DNA of 64,000 nucleotides from Paenibacillus hexagrammi (GCF_021513275.1 NZ_CP090978.1:5947001-6011000), one strand, 5' to 3'; counted from the first letter of the stretch, positions 26,684 through 36,945 are shown. Notes: generated by a model from the letters alone, not told the origin. Program-made: numbers and translations.

Positions 26684-28093
26684 TCAAAGATAAAATCGTC
26701 GGAGCATTCCTAGTGTAAAATATTGTTGAAAACTAAAACCCATGGATTCTAGCTGCGTGGAAATTTCGTCATAAAATGTACTAGTGATGAGTAAAATAAC
26801 TTCACTCTTTATTTCCTGTAAAAGCATAGAAGGACTATATATAGGTTTCCCCAAAAAACGTCTCTCCCCATCTTTGAGCGTTGTTGTCGACGAAATAATC
26901 AATCGGATATGGAAATTGATTTAGCTGTTCCTGGGCATATAAGCCTGTGCCGAAAGCAATAACCTTCTTGCCATGGAAATCCCTTTGAAATTTTTCGAGA
27001 CTATATCTTAGCTTACCTGAAGTATACTGAACCCGCTGGTTGTCCTCGTTGAGTTCTTTATAGTGCTGAAACACTATTCGCTCTTTCAAGTACTCTCCAA
27101 ACAAGCTGCTAGTATCAGCAATAATCTGATCCAATTCCTCTGCCGTCTCAGTAAACGTATCCGCGTTCTCAAAAAAATGCTGCTCAAGTGTTCGATAATA
27201 CACGCCCTGTTTCTTGATAACGGCCCACAAATCGGCCTGCTGGTTAATTTGCGGATAGAAGCTTGTAAAATCCTCAACAACGATCAATGGATGTTCTTGT
27301 TCTTGAAGCAGACTTAAACCATCAAGTTGCAAAGAGGTTACATCCAATAACTCACAGATGGTTGGGTATATATCCATGATGGAGCGCAGCTCGTCGTTCA
27401 GAGAAAGCTCTTTGTCCTGCTTACTTTTCATCAACATGAACGTATTCGTTCTATCTGCATTTAGCTGTAAGTAAGATTCGGCTTGGGATTGCCCAGTTAA
27501 TTTGAAACCGTGGTCGGAAAAAATAAAAAACCAATCGAATTGCTCAACCGAGAGATGGTTATCGATAATATGTAAAGAGTCCAAGACTCGGTCATATCCG
27601 AGCCGTACCGCATCCTTGTTATACCCATAGTCGTCTTGAGCCCAATGGAAATCAGGCAGAGAAATAAAAGTAAATGATTGATCTGTTATACGCAAGTTTT
27701 GTGCGTACCGTTCTAAATTCAAGTCCGAATTATGATGACCAATGATTTCGAAACCTGGGGGTAGCAGCCCCAGCTTCTTTTCTGTCGGGTTGGCAAAAAT
27801 GTTAAGATCGTACCCTTGGTCCTGTAGCATTTTCAACAAATGCACTCCATGAGGATCCATGTAAAATCTAGGCCATCTTATCCGTTTATCGCAATGGTTG
27901 CGGGCAGGATAGCTCCTGACCAAAAGCACGCCATGCTTCTAGCCGTATCCGGTGCTGGAGTGTAACAATTCGTATACAAAGTGCCGCCTAGTTGCCGAAA
28001 AAAGCGATCCAGTTCGTGCTCAGGAACCTCATGATTGTGTACATTCATGAGATTAGGTCTCAGCATATCAATGAATACGCTCAATATTTTCAC
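26684..28093 (-). CDS. Alkaline-phosphatase-superfamily protein with C-terminal Rossmann-like domain, two indels in this sequence
   Basis: Reconstructed as 469 residues from a GTG at 28093 (GGAGGTG upstream). The N-terminus has the metal-binding aspartate in SVFIDMLRPNL and a probable Thr nucleophile in TPAPDTARSMACFWSG. A late metal site is in FIFSDHGFKL. The last 100 residues are the recurrent domain (KVIAFGTGLYAQ, YFVDNNAQRWGETFFG, ITSTFYDEISTQLESMGF). The frame breaks twice: near 27912-27916, one base missing between FWSG and YPARNHCDKR, and at the C4/A6 run 26849-26858, one base too many after ETFF. It overlaps phnW by 26 bp. Confidence 0.78.
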
Positions 28094-29917
28094 CCGATAC
28101 ACCTCCCAGATAGGTTTCAAGCAGCATTAAAAAATTACTAATATCTTGCTCATTAATTGCACCGATATTCGCAATCCTAAAAGTATTTTTGCCATGAAGT
28201 TTGCCCGGATAGATCGTAAACCCGTTTGCAAATAAATAATCATGCATATCTTCAAAGCAATAACCTGGCAACTGCGGCTCTACGATGGAAGTAATAATCT
28301 TGGAATGATACTGTTCTTCAACTAAAAACGCCAAACCTAGTTTTTTAAGGCCCTCGATGAGCTTCTTCCACATACCAGAGTAGCGCTCATAACGTCCTGG
28401 GATCGTTTCTTCCATAGTTTCAATAATCGCCTCTCTCAAGGCGTAAAGCGTTTGTACTGGTGGCGTAAATCGCATTTGGTGATTATCCAAGAAATACTTG
28501 TAATTTTGGTATAGATTCAAATAAAAATTCTTTGGTGGAATGTCTCTCAAGGAGGTCAGCGATTGCTTATTGGCAATAATAAAACCAACTCCCGCCATTC
28601 CCTGCAAGTTCTTATTCGAGCTAGCTATCAAATAACTAATATTCATTTCTTCCATTTGTATCGGCACAGCGCCAAACGAGCTCATCGCATCCACGATCAT
28701 CTCAATGCCAAATTTCCGGCATATCGCTCCAATCAACTCTATGGGATTCAAGAGCCCCGTTGTCGTTTCATTGTGTACAACTGCTATATGTGAAATTTCA
28801 CTGGATCTTTGCTCCAATAGAATTGATAAGCTTTCTGTATTAATAGGCTCTACAGGAGATTGAACGAATTCAATGGCATTAATTCCATACGCTTGTGCAA
28901 TTTCCAGCATTCTTTTTCCATAAGCGCCATTATTAATAATCAAGATCGCCTTATCTGCTGATACCGAGCTGATTACGGACTCGACAGCCGCGGTACCTGA
29001 TCCGCCAATCAAAATCGTTTCGTAATTTTTTGTGGAAGCTACAAAACGGGTCAAGCTTCGACTAACGAATTTCATGAGATATCCGAAATCAAGCTCCCTA
29101 GGACAGATATCAGGTACAACCTGGGCCCACTTCACACGGTTTGTCGTTGTAGCAGGCCCTGGATTTAGCAGTACATGTCTGGTAACAGCCTTTTCACGTC
29201 CTTGAAGTCGCGGGAAAATAAGCTCCTTCGCTCTGGTCAGATGCTCCTCCGTATCGATCTCGCACCACACGTAATCCTCGATTTTTTTACAGCAAACTTA
29301 TGCTTGGCAGCAATAGCCGCCATCGCTTGCTCGTAATCAAATCTCAAATTCGTCTTAAAAATTTCTTCAGAAAGCTCGCACATCGCTTGAAAATGTCCTA
29401 AGGAAACCTTACAAATACCCACCAATTCCGCGTCTACTCGATCTAGCGAAGCTGGATCTTTCGACATACTTACTAAGTTCCCATGATCGTCGGTTTCAAT
29501 ATATACCTCGTCCTGTGAAAGAGTTTCCCCACTTGCTAAGATCACATTTTTCCTTCTATCATATAGCAGCTCTTTTATTCCCGCAGGGTCGTAGAGTAAA
29601 TCGGATTCAAGCAAAAGGAAATCATCATGAATGCAGTTACGAAACTTAGATAAAGTATACATACTCCCGCTGGCCGCATACTCTGCGTTATGAACGCACG
29701 AGACTTCCTCATACCTCTTTGCCAATCCTTCATAGAACTCAGATAAATACCCGATTCCAATCCATATTTTATCAATTCCCGCTTCCAGCAAATTCAAAAT
29801 GGAACGTTCCACCAATGGAAGACCGCCTAATTCCAGAAAACCTTTTGGCGTGACCTTCGTTCGTTCATTCAAACGGCTTCCTAAACCGGCTGCCAGAATC
29901 ACAGCTGTTTTTACCAT
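28068..29917 (-). CDS. pntC-phnW: PntC-PhnW fusion: CTP:2-aminoethylphosphonate cytidylyltransferase plus 2-aminoethylphosphonate transaminase (one-base frameshift at the junction)
   Basis: The first 225 residues are a LicC-like nucleotidyltransferase (AVILAAGLGSRLNERT, PKGFLELGG, LLLESDLLYD). The second part, about 390 residues, is a class V PLP aminotransferase of the PhnW type (LLNPGPATTTNRV, GGSGTAAVE, DAMSSFGAVP, PLP lysine in SSNKNLQG). The frames join at an A7 run (plus-strand T7, 29282-29288). One more A gives VKKIEDYVWCEID, the normal end of this transferase family, continuing directly into PhnW, 616 residues. PntC fused to the transaminase is known from Treponema denticola. It makes phosphonoacetaldehyde into 2-aminoethylphosphonate and activates it as the CMP derivative. 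Confidence 0.85.
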
Positions 29918-30603
29918 TTCTCAATCACCACATTAAAACGGAAAGGACTATTTCCGTAGTTGTTAATCCGCTGGTCGAAAACCGAAACGGAGCAGTTTTT
30001 ATCTTTTAATAACTTGGGAAAATATTCCCTTTCAAAAAAAAGGTGATCCAGCCCATTATACTTTTTCTCATACTCTCCTTGATCCAAAGAGCCTCTGCGA
30101 ATTTCCAATGCCTCATCTTTGCGGGCTAAATCATTGAGATCGAATAACCCAATCTTTTTGTTTGACTTTTCCCACATTCGGTTCAAGACCTCCTCTGCGT
30201 AAGCAAAGTCTGGAAAGTATTGAAAAACGCTATTTGAGATCACCATATCATAGGTAAGAGCGACCTCTACTTGTATAGCCTCCGAAACAGTAAACGCCCC
30301 CTCAGGCATTACCTCTTGTGCTACATCAACAAGAGCCTTGGAATAATCGATGCCCCCGACATGGTGACCTTGCCTATAAAATTCATATAACAATGCGCCG
30401 CTTCCACACCCAAATTCAAATATGGAGTCAGTAGGAGCTATCGAAAGCATTCGACGGACTGCATTTACATACGACAACCAATCTTCTAATTCCACCTTAC
30501 CGGCTCCATTATTAAACCCATCCGCTTCAATTAAAGCCTGCTGTGTTAGACTGCCTTCACTCGTAACGGGTTTTCTAGACCAGATCTCTTTCCAATCAGG
30601 CAT
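29911..30603 (-). CDS. Class I SAM-dependent methyltransferase
   Basis: 230 residues with motif I SIFEFGCGSGALLYEF, an acidic loop at GGIDYSKALVDVA, and MVISNSVFQYFPD. This is the Methyltransf_11/25 type. It is sandwiched between the decarboxylase (overlap 8 bp) and pntC-phnW (overlap 7 bp), so it is part of the phosphonate unit. It may methylate the phosphonate, its amino group or the glycan. The sequence does not decide. Confidence 0.82.
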   Translation of the reverse strand: MPDWKEIWSRKPVTSEGSLTQQALIEADGFNNGAGKVELEDWLSYVNAVRRMLSIAPTDSIFEFGCGSGALLYEFYRQGHHVGGIDYSKALVDVAQEVMPEGAFTVSEAIQVEVALTYDMVISNSVFQYFPDFAYAEEVLNRMWEKSNKKIGLFDLNDLARKDEALEIRRGSLDQGEYEKKYNGLDHLFFEREYFPKLLKDKNCSVSVFDQRINNYGNSPFRFNVVIEKW

Positions 30604-31732
30604 TTAGAAAGCTCACCAACCTATCCTTCACTTCGTAAGGCTTAACATGAGGACGAGATAAATTTTCTTTAGCACCGCTTGATGTACGTAAGTATAGGAA
30701 CGTAAGCTTCTTATCTGCTCTCCAGTTTTTAATCGCTTGTTCCAATTCTTCAATATTATGTAGATACTCAACATGAGAATATCCACTTGCTACTGCGATA
30801 TCTACAAAGCTAAGGTTCTTCGCTACAGTTGCTTGCCCACCCGTTGAATCGTGGCAGTTATTATCCAGCAGAATATGTAATAGATTGGAGGGGCTATAAT
30901 ATGCATTGGTGGCTAGATTCCCTAGTCGCATAATCAGAGCCCCGTCTCCATCAATGGCAATAATATCTTTATCAGGCCGACTCATCGCTAAACCCAGTCC
31001 TATTGAGCTGACACAACCCATAGACCCTACCATATAGAGATTATGCTCAGAATCTTCTACCTCATATAGCTCTCTCCCCGTATAACCAGTCGTAGCGAGT
31101 TGAACCGTAGTAGCATCTTTGTTGGCATTGATGACGGTTAGTGCCTCAAATCTGGAAGGAAGCATCTCCTGCTTTAATTTGTTTCTTCTTAGATGTGTCT
31201 CATTGCGATGAGTCCTGAATTCCTGCGAATGCAGAGGTTCCTTGCCGAAAACCCCTTTCTTCACAACGAAAAAGAATGGAACCTTCTTTTCAACCCAACC
31301 GTCAGCTTCAGCAAGCTGTCTCGATGCTTCAGTGATATCATCTGATAAATAGGCCCATTTAATCTGCATAAGCTCTAGAAGATCCGTAGTAATTTGCCCC
31401 ATCAACTCGTGCTGCGGCTCATCTTTTAATCCCGCTTCTCCCCTCAAGCTAACGAAACCGAGAATCGGAAGCTTAAACACGTAATTCAGGGATACCAAGG
31501 GGGATACTGCGTTGGCAAGCCCTGAGTTTTGCATGAGAGTGACCGCCTTGCGCCCGCCTAAGTAGGCCCCACTTGCAATAGCAACCGCATCCCCTTCATT
31601 GGCCGCCGAAATATATTCACAGTCGTTAATCGCGTAATTGATCAAATCGTTTAAGAATGAACAGGGTACTCCTGTGAAAAAATCATACCCAAGCGTTTTT
31701 AATTCCTCACCGAATACCTTGGTAGAAATCAT
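30596..31732 (-). CDS. ppd: Phosphonopyruvate decarboxylase
   Basis: 378 residues, the usual size for Ppd. The N-terminal half ([40 protein letters not shown]) is diagnostic of Ppd and sulfopyruvate decarboxylases. The TPP/Mg motif is [14 protein letters not shown], reaching [13 protein letters not shown]. Ppd turns phosphonopyruvate into phosphonoacetaldehyde, which pulls the unfavourable PEP mutase reaction forward. The start overlaps the pepM stop (ATGA), so the two are translationally coupled. Confidence 0.93.
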   Translation of the reverse strand: MISTKVFGEELKTLGYDFFTGVPCSFLNDLINYAINDCEYISAANEGDAVAIASGAYLGGRKAVTLMQNSGLANAVSPLVSLNYVFKLPILGFVSLRGEAGLKDEPQHELMGQITTDLLELMQIKWAYLSDDITEASRQLAEADGWVEKKVPFFFVVKKGVFGKEPLHSQEFRTHRNETHLRRNKLKQEMLPSRFEALTVINANKDATTVQLATTGYTGRELYEVEDSEHNLYMVGSMGCVSSIGLGLAMSRPDKDIIAIDGDGALIMRLGNLATNAYYSPSNLLHILLDNNCHDSTGGQATVAKNLSFVDIAVASGYSHVEYLHNIEELEQAIKNWRADKKLTFLYLRTSSGAKENLSRPHVKPYEVKDRLVSFLNA

Positions 31733-33324
31733 GACAGATCACCAGCTTTTTGCAAATCAACGATCGTGTCAATATCTAGCCACGAGCCTTTAATATATTT
31801 AACGGCAATTGGCGTGAAATTCACAATTTCATGAAAAAGGTCGGCAAGAGTCAGGTTATAGAAATCCTCGCGCTGCGAAAGCTTTTCCAAGCTATCTTTA
31901 AGTAAGTTGGCTCCTTTAGGAGACACTTTCCAAAGCCCAATAAACTCGCCATTGATCTCATCCCGCTTCAAATCGCTTGCCATTTTAACAAATCTTACTG
32001 TGTCCGAGTACAGCTTTTTTGAATACGCTCGATCCGTTGTTACAAAATCCTGATTCGTGCCTTCCATATTGACATCAGCGTCAACAATAACGGTGAAATC
32101 ATTCTCATCGTTCAACAAATCGTTCAAAATATAATTTTTAAAAACAATATCACCATAGCTTATTACCGTCGTGCTTTTAATCTTATCCTTGGCTAGGTAG
32201 AGCGAGTATAACTCTTTAGTTTGAAGGTAAATATCATTGTCGACTTTAGAAATATTGCTTTGATTAATTTTATCCTTCGCAAAGCCTCTAACAACTGTAA
32301 TATCTTTGATACCGACACGATTGAAATCATCAATCTGCATAGACAGTATCGATTTCCCATTGATTTTTAACAATGTTTTCGGTCGATCTTCCGTAAGTTC
32401 TCCAAGATTTCCTTGACTTGCAGCTAAGATAATAGACGAAACTTCTTTACCTGATGTTGGCAAATACCTCTTCTCAGCTTCGCTTAATTCTTCCGCACCT
32501 TGCAGTCTGAATACCTCAGATACGGAAGCAATTGCACCCTCTACATGCATCAGGGATTGGTCCGTGTAGATTTGACCTACTGTTTTTTGCATAGCCGTAA
32601 TAGAAGTCCGCAGTAAGTGGTTTGCCCAAATAACAAGACTCACACCCAAGTCGCGGAACTTGTCTGTCGGTGTGGAGTAATATTTCGTTGGAACGATAAC
32701 AATCGGATGCCGGTTGCCCCATTCCTTCATAAACAACTCGATTTCTGCAAAAGTTGATTTTTTGCTATGCACCAAAATCGCGTCTGCCCCAGCCTGCCGG
32801 TATGCTTCCGCTCGCCGGAGTGCCTCATCCAGTCCCCAACCCGCGATAAAAGATTCTAACCGCGCCACTACACAAAAGTCATCGTCCTTCTGTGTATCTT
32901 TCGCCGCTTTGATTTTCCCGCAGAACTCATCGATATCGGCAAGAGGCTGCGTTTCCCCGGAAATAAAAGAGTTGGTCTTCGGGAAAAGTTTGTCCTCAAT
33001 ACAAACTCCACCAATCCCTCTCTGTTCAAGCTTGCTGACAAGCCTACGCATATTGTTAAAATTTCCATACCCTGTGTCTCCGTCCAGCAAAATCGGCAGA
33101 CTGGTCGCGTCATTCATAAACTCCAATACTTCAAGAACTTGCGTCCAAGACGCCTCATTATTGTCTCTTACTCCAAGTGATGCCGAAATCGTCAAACCGC
33201 TTCCCCAAATTCCTTTGAAGCCGGCTTCTTCAACAATACGTGCAGATAGTCCATTATGAGCTTCCATAATGAATTCCAGCTCATTGGAATTCAACATTTG
33301 TTTCAATTGAGTTGTCTTTTTCAT
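31729..33324 (-). CDS. pepM: Phosphoenolpyruvate mutase fused to a nucleotidyltransferase domain
   Basis: 531 residues. Residues 1-290 are PEP mutase, an isocitrate-lyase-superfamily enzyme forming the C-P bond. LLDGDTGYG (residues 79-87) holds metal/active-site aspartates. [10 protein letters not shown] (110-119) is the EDKx5NS signature that separates PEP mutase from related lyases. Residues 295-531 are a LicC-like nucleotidyltransferase ([34 protein letters not shown]) with a weakened glycine-rich loop. It is a second candidate for activating the phosphonate, next to PntC. It is the first gene of the phosphonate unit, 34 bp after pseB. Confidence 0.93.
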   Translation of the reverse strand: MKKTTQLKQMLNSNELEFIMEAHNGLSARIVEEAGFKGIWGSGLTISASLGVRDNNEASWTQVLEVLEFMNDATSLPILLDGDTGYGNFNNMRRLVSKLEQRGIGGVCIEDKLFPKTNSFISGETQPLADIDEFCGKIKAAKDTQKDDDFCVVARLESFIAGWGLDEALRRAEAYRQAGADAILVHSKKSTFAEIELFMKEWGNRHPIVIVPTKYYSTPTDKFRDLGVSLVIWANHLLRTSITAMQKTVGQIYTDQSLMHVEGAIASVSEVFRLQGAEELSEAEKRYLPTSGKEVSSIILAASQGNLGELTEDRPKTLLKINGKSILSMQIDDFNRVGIKDITVVRGFAKDKINQSNISKVDNDIYLQTKELYSLYLAKDKIKSTTVISYGDIVFKNYILNDLLNDENDFTVIVDADVNMEGTNQDFVTTDRAYSKKLYSDTVRFVKMASDLKRDEINGEFIGLWKVSPKGANLLKDSLEKLSQREDFYNLTLADLFHEIVNFTPIAVKYIKGSWLDIDTIVDLQKAGDLS

Positions 33325-33358
33325 TTCGTTATCCCGCCTTAAACGTCCAGGTTCTCTT

Positions 33359-34359
33359 TTAAACGAGCTGTTCTTTTAGAATCCATGATCTCAATATATT
33401 TTTAGAAATAGGGGTTTCGTCATCTCTGTAAGGAGTGAACTCCTTGATTCCAGGGTAACCGTAATATTTTTCTTTATGAATTGAAGGAATGATATACATT
33501 CCTGGAATTTCAAGTGCCTTATTCGTTTCATCAGCCGTCATTAGCTCTTCATACATCTTTTCACCGGGTCTTAATCCGATTTGTACAATATTAATAGGAT
33601 CAATAATTTTGTATTTTTTGCATACTTCTTCAATAAGAACCTCGGCCAAGTCTCTTAACCGTACAACTGGCATCTTGAGAACAAAGACTTCTCCACCAAT
33701 TGAAAGCTCGTTAGCTTTCATCAGAAGAGAAACTGCTTCAGTTGGCGTCATCATGTAACGCGTCATATCGTTATGAGTGACCGTTAATAGCCTTTTTCCA
33801 AAATCTGCTTAGTAAACAAAGGAATAACGGAACCCCTCGAGCCCATCACATTCCCAAACCTGACGGAACAAAAAACAGTTCGTTTAGGTCCTTTCTGATA
33901 CTCGGCGGCCGAAATCAAACGTTCCGCAGTTAACTTTGTCGCTCCGTAAGTGTTCGTTGGAGAGATCGCCTTATCCGAACTTGTAAATAATACCCTCTCA
34001 ACACCAGTCTCAATTGCGCTTTGAATGACGTTCTGTGTACCCAAAACATTCGTTTTTACGGCTTCAAAAGGGTTGTATTCACATGCGGGCACATGTTTCA
34101 TAGCCGCTAAGTGAAACACATAATCTATACCCTCCATAGCTCGAACAAGCCTTTCCTGGTCCCTAACATCCCCGATCAAAAAGCGAAGTCGCGACTGGCA
34201 GTCTGTCAATTCCTGACACATCTGATATTGCTTGTACTCATCTCTGCTCAGAATCCTAATAACTTGTGGATCCTCCTGCAGCAATCTTCTAACCAGATGG
34301 TTGCCTATTGTACCCGTTCCACCAATCACGAGTATTTTCTTATCCTTATAGATCGTCAT
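33359..34359 (-). CDS. pseB: UDP-GlcNAc 4,6-dehydratase, PseB/FlaA1 type, single-base frameshift
   Basis: Reconstructed as 333 residues. The Rossmann motif is [12 protein letters not shown]. The active-site region reads [18 protein letters not shown], with the SDK and YxxxK elements of PseB/CapD short dehydratases, and [14 protein letters not shown] follows. The frame breaks at plus-strand 33791-33797: KQILEKG reads into TAA, while the next frame continues [16 protein letters not shown], the expected sequence. PseB makes UDP-4-keto-6-deoxy-L-AltNAc, the substrate of PseC at the other end of the island. C5-inverting (PseB) versus retaining (LegB-like) activity is not certain. Confidence 0.87.
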
Positions 34360-36200
34360 AGAGTTGTCTTCTCCTTTAGCAAACGAAAGACTTCTTCCAT
34401 GTCGGACTTACAATTGGCAATGTAGCTGCCAAATGAACTTAAAATCTGATTCGCTTTCGCAATCGTGTCGGTATTTTTTCGAATTTCATCCATTTCTCGA
34501 AACAAAAGTTCCTGTTGCACCCGATTTAAGGGTCGAACTAGATGATTATAAAACAGGTTGTTCTCCATTTTATTTAGAGGTTCGTTGAGCAATTCAAAAT
34601 CCTTCTCCAATAGACTTTTTTTCTCATACCGCAAGTGCTGAAGTATTTTTACAAATAATTTTTCAAACTTCCAAATCAATTCCTTGAAGGACAGGTACTC
34701 ATCTTCGATTCTTTTCAACTTTTGAGCCATCATTTCAGGATCAATTGGATTCGTCTCATGTGTAAAGGCATCTACATGAACTGCCTTTTCTACCAAGTAG
34801 GCTGACATTACCTCCTCTAATGGCTTGAAAATCGTACCTTCTATGTGCGCTCCACCTTGGGTCGTGTTAATAACATTTTTCATATGGTAGCCACTAATAA
34901 TACGCTCCATGTTAATGCGCATGCTATTGAATGTCTCATTAGATTTAATTGGCTGCCCTTGCACATCCTTGACAAGAAGAGCGCCTCTTACATCCTCATC
35001 GATTACTTTTTCATCTCGGTAGCTGTACACAATACCTTTCGAATAAAATTGATTATTTTTAAACGCTAAATTTTGACCAACTAGAATTATTGGATCAAAT
35101 TTGAGCTTATAAAGCAGCTCTAACGAAACCACAGCAATAGAAGGAGCATCGGAAATAATATTTAGTTGATCAATATGTGACATTTTTCGAAAAAGTGGTG
35201 TAACTGTATCCTGACTGATAAGCATGTGAAACTTGTTCCCAGGGTAATGATTAAGCGTCTTATAGCCGACCGTACTTCCGAAAATTAATGCAATTTCCTG
35301 TATTTTAAGGTCCCTGATATCCTGCACAACGTTGAAATTCCATGGCAACGGATCATACGTGCATAACGCATCCGGCATAATACCGTATTTAATCAGTGCC
35401 TTATTAGCTGAACCGGCAGCAAAAATATAAGCAAGCCCTTCCTTTTTTATGGTTCTTAAACGATCAATTTCTTCTTCTAAGGATGGACCAGCCGCGACTA
35501 GAATGACCGGCTTGCCCTCGAAGTACTGGCTTTTACTGAAAATATTTGGGTTTTTCAAAGTTCTCTGCAGATTCATAATGCTGTTAACAATCCATAGCTT
35601 CTCAAAACTGCTATTGACCTGAAGGGAAGTTTTCTCTTCTTTGATGGCCTCAATAAAACTTTCAGAAAACCTTCTGACCTTCTCCGGCTCTTTTCTCTCG
35701 TAGCTCGGAAGAACAACAATCAAAATATCTTCTTTGATTTTATTCACAAAATGTGGTAACCACCTTATAAAATCCCCAGTCGCACAATCCAAATATATCT
35801 GATTAAGCTTCTCCAATGGCAAATTGGACATGGAGCGTGTTGATATATATTTATAAAAAACTGCCGAGTCTGGCTCATACAACGTAAATTTAAGTTGAGG
35901 ATGCTTCTTTAACAAAGCCTCAACATGGAAACCAAGTCCCACTCCATAAAAAAACACATGCTTGTACTTTTCTGCATCTTTATACTTTTCAACCAGAAGT
36001 TCCGCTTCCTTTAGCGGGTCATATCTGCTGTGAAGATAAAAAGAAGTATCTCCTTTATTTATCACCACAGTCTCACTGCCGTTCGGGGTTGACATGACTT
36101 CGACTGAACGACTCCTAATTGACGCTAAATCTTGATTCAGCATCTCGAGAATTCGGGGAAACTTCTCTTCCAGGAACGTTGCGTTATCAGTTAAGATCAT
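34356..36200 (-). CDS. Motility accessory factor (Maf) flagellin glycosyltransferase, DUF115/MptE-like
   Basis: 614 residues. The central domain holds VILVAAGPSLEEEID, FAAGSANKALIKYGIMPD and ILVGQNLAF, the MptE-like (DUF115) core found in Maf proteins, which attach activated nonulosonic acids to flagellin Ser/Thr. An N-terminal Rossmann-like part (HVFFYGVGLGFHVEALL, YEPDSAVF) and a helical C-terminal domain complete the architecture. It overlaps pseB by 4 bp and the unknown gene upstream by 4 bp. Position just after hag fits direct modification of the flagellin encoded next door. Confidence 0.88.
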   Translation of the reverse strand: MILTDNATFLEEKFPRILEMLNQDLASIRSRSVEVMSTPNGSETVVINKGDTSFYLHSRYDPLKEAELLVEKYKDAEKYKHVFFYGVGLGFHVEALLKKHPQLKFTLYEPDSAVFYKYISTRSMSNLPLEKLNQIYLDCATGDFIRWLPHFVNKIKEDILIVVLPSYERKEPEKVRRFSESFIEAIKEEKTSLQVNSSFEKLWIVNSIMNLQRTLKNPNIFSKSQYFEGKPVILVAAGPSLEEEIDRLRTIKKEGLAYIFAAGSANKALIKYGIMPDALCTYDPLPWNFNVVQDIRDLKIQEIALIFGSTVGYKTLNHYPGNKFHMLISQDTVTPLFRKMSHIDQLNIISDAPSIAVVSLELLYKLKFDPIILVGQNLAFKNNQFYSKGIVYSYRDEKVIDEDVRGALLVKDVQGQPIKSNETFNSMRINMERIISGYHMKNVINTTQGGAHIEGTIFKPLEEVMSAYLVEKAVHVDAFTHETNPIDPEMMAQKLKRIEDEYLSFKELIWKFEKLFVKILQHLRYEKKSLLEKDFELLNEPLNKMENNLFYNHLVRPLNRVQQELLFREMDEIRKNTDTIAKANQILSSFGSYIANCKSDMEEVFRLLKEKTTL

Positions 36201-36798
36201 GTTTGGTTACCTCGTTCGATACTATAGCCAGCCTTAACCTCTTTTAGCAGTTTGGTAAATACGGGGACAACCTCATGCATTAAAATATCACCAATGTATG
36301 TAGTGTCTTTTTGTTCTACCGCTTGTCCTAGTGCTAAAACAGCAGATTGAAGGGTCCTGCGAGCTTCTTTGAGATTACCCACATCACTAGGAGCAAAGCC
36401 TGGCTCCTCCAAATTAATGAGAACGCTCAACAGCCACTGCAGTGCCTCAACAAACTTAACAAATTCATTCCAGCTTTGTGGTGTCCCCCCTTGGTAAAAT
36501 CCCCTGCCAAAGGTTCAACGAGCGGAACAGCCCTCTCAACATATTGTTCCAAGGACAGAATCGTTTCATCCCGCATTTCTTGTAAAGTTACTGTATTGGC
36601 GACAACTTGTTGAATGGAATCAAGGTGTTCGCTGATAAATCCATAGAAATCACTGTCGATTTCTTCTCCATCTACGTTAAGACTTACTAATGCTAATTGT
36701 TGTTCGGATAGAATTGTACTTAAATGATTCAACATTCCCGTAACAGCCTTTGCCTCATTCGCATATTTATATATTTCATTACCGACAAGTAATTTCAT
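36197..36798 (-). CDS. Unknown protein between hag and maf, single-base frameshift
   Basis: 200 residues after correction. The ATG at 36798 (MKLLVGNEIYKYANE) has GGAGG 8 bases upstream and is a better start than the TTG at 36876. The frame breaks at six C (36485-36490): AGDFTKG continues, with one more base, as TPQSWNEFVKFVEALQW. The protein is helical and acidic, with no signal peptide or membrane segment. I do not recognise the family. Its place between flagellin and the Maf transferase suggests a chaperone, acceptor-presenting or regulatory role in flagellin modification (inference). Confidence 0.7.
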
Positions 36799-36902
36799 AG
36801 AAACATCCTCCAGCGCAGGTTTTGTCAAATACTGCCGAAAAAATTCCTTAATATTATTATCGGTTATTTTCTTCAATTATGTATAGGAAAATTCAATAAA
36901 TT

Positions 36903-36930
36903 AAAAAGATCCCACAGAGTGGGATCTTTT
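36903..36930 (-). terminator. Rho-independent terminator of hag
   Basis: An 11-bp perfect stem (36904-36914 with 36920-36930) with a 5-base loop and a U run on the minus strand. The A run on the other side makes it potentially bidirectional. It separates the abundant hag transcript from the island, so island expression depends on read-through or a weak promoter after it. Confidence 0.88.
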
Positions 36931-36945
36931 CGGAAATCAAGCGGA

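Noticed and set aside
23771..28093. True arylsulfatases
   Set aside because: Neither protein has the Cys/Ser-x-Pro-x-Arg motif needed for formylglycine.
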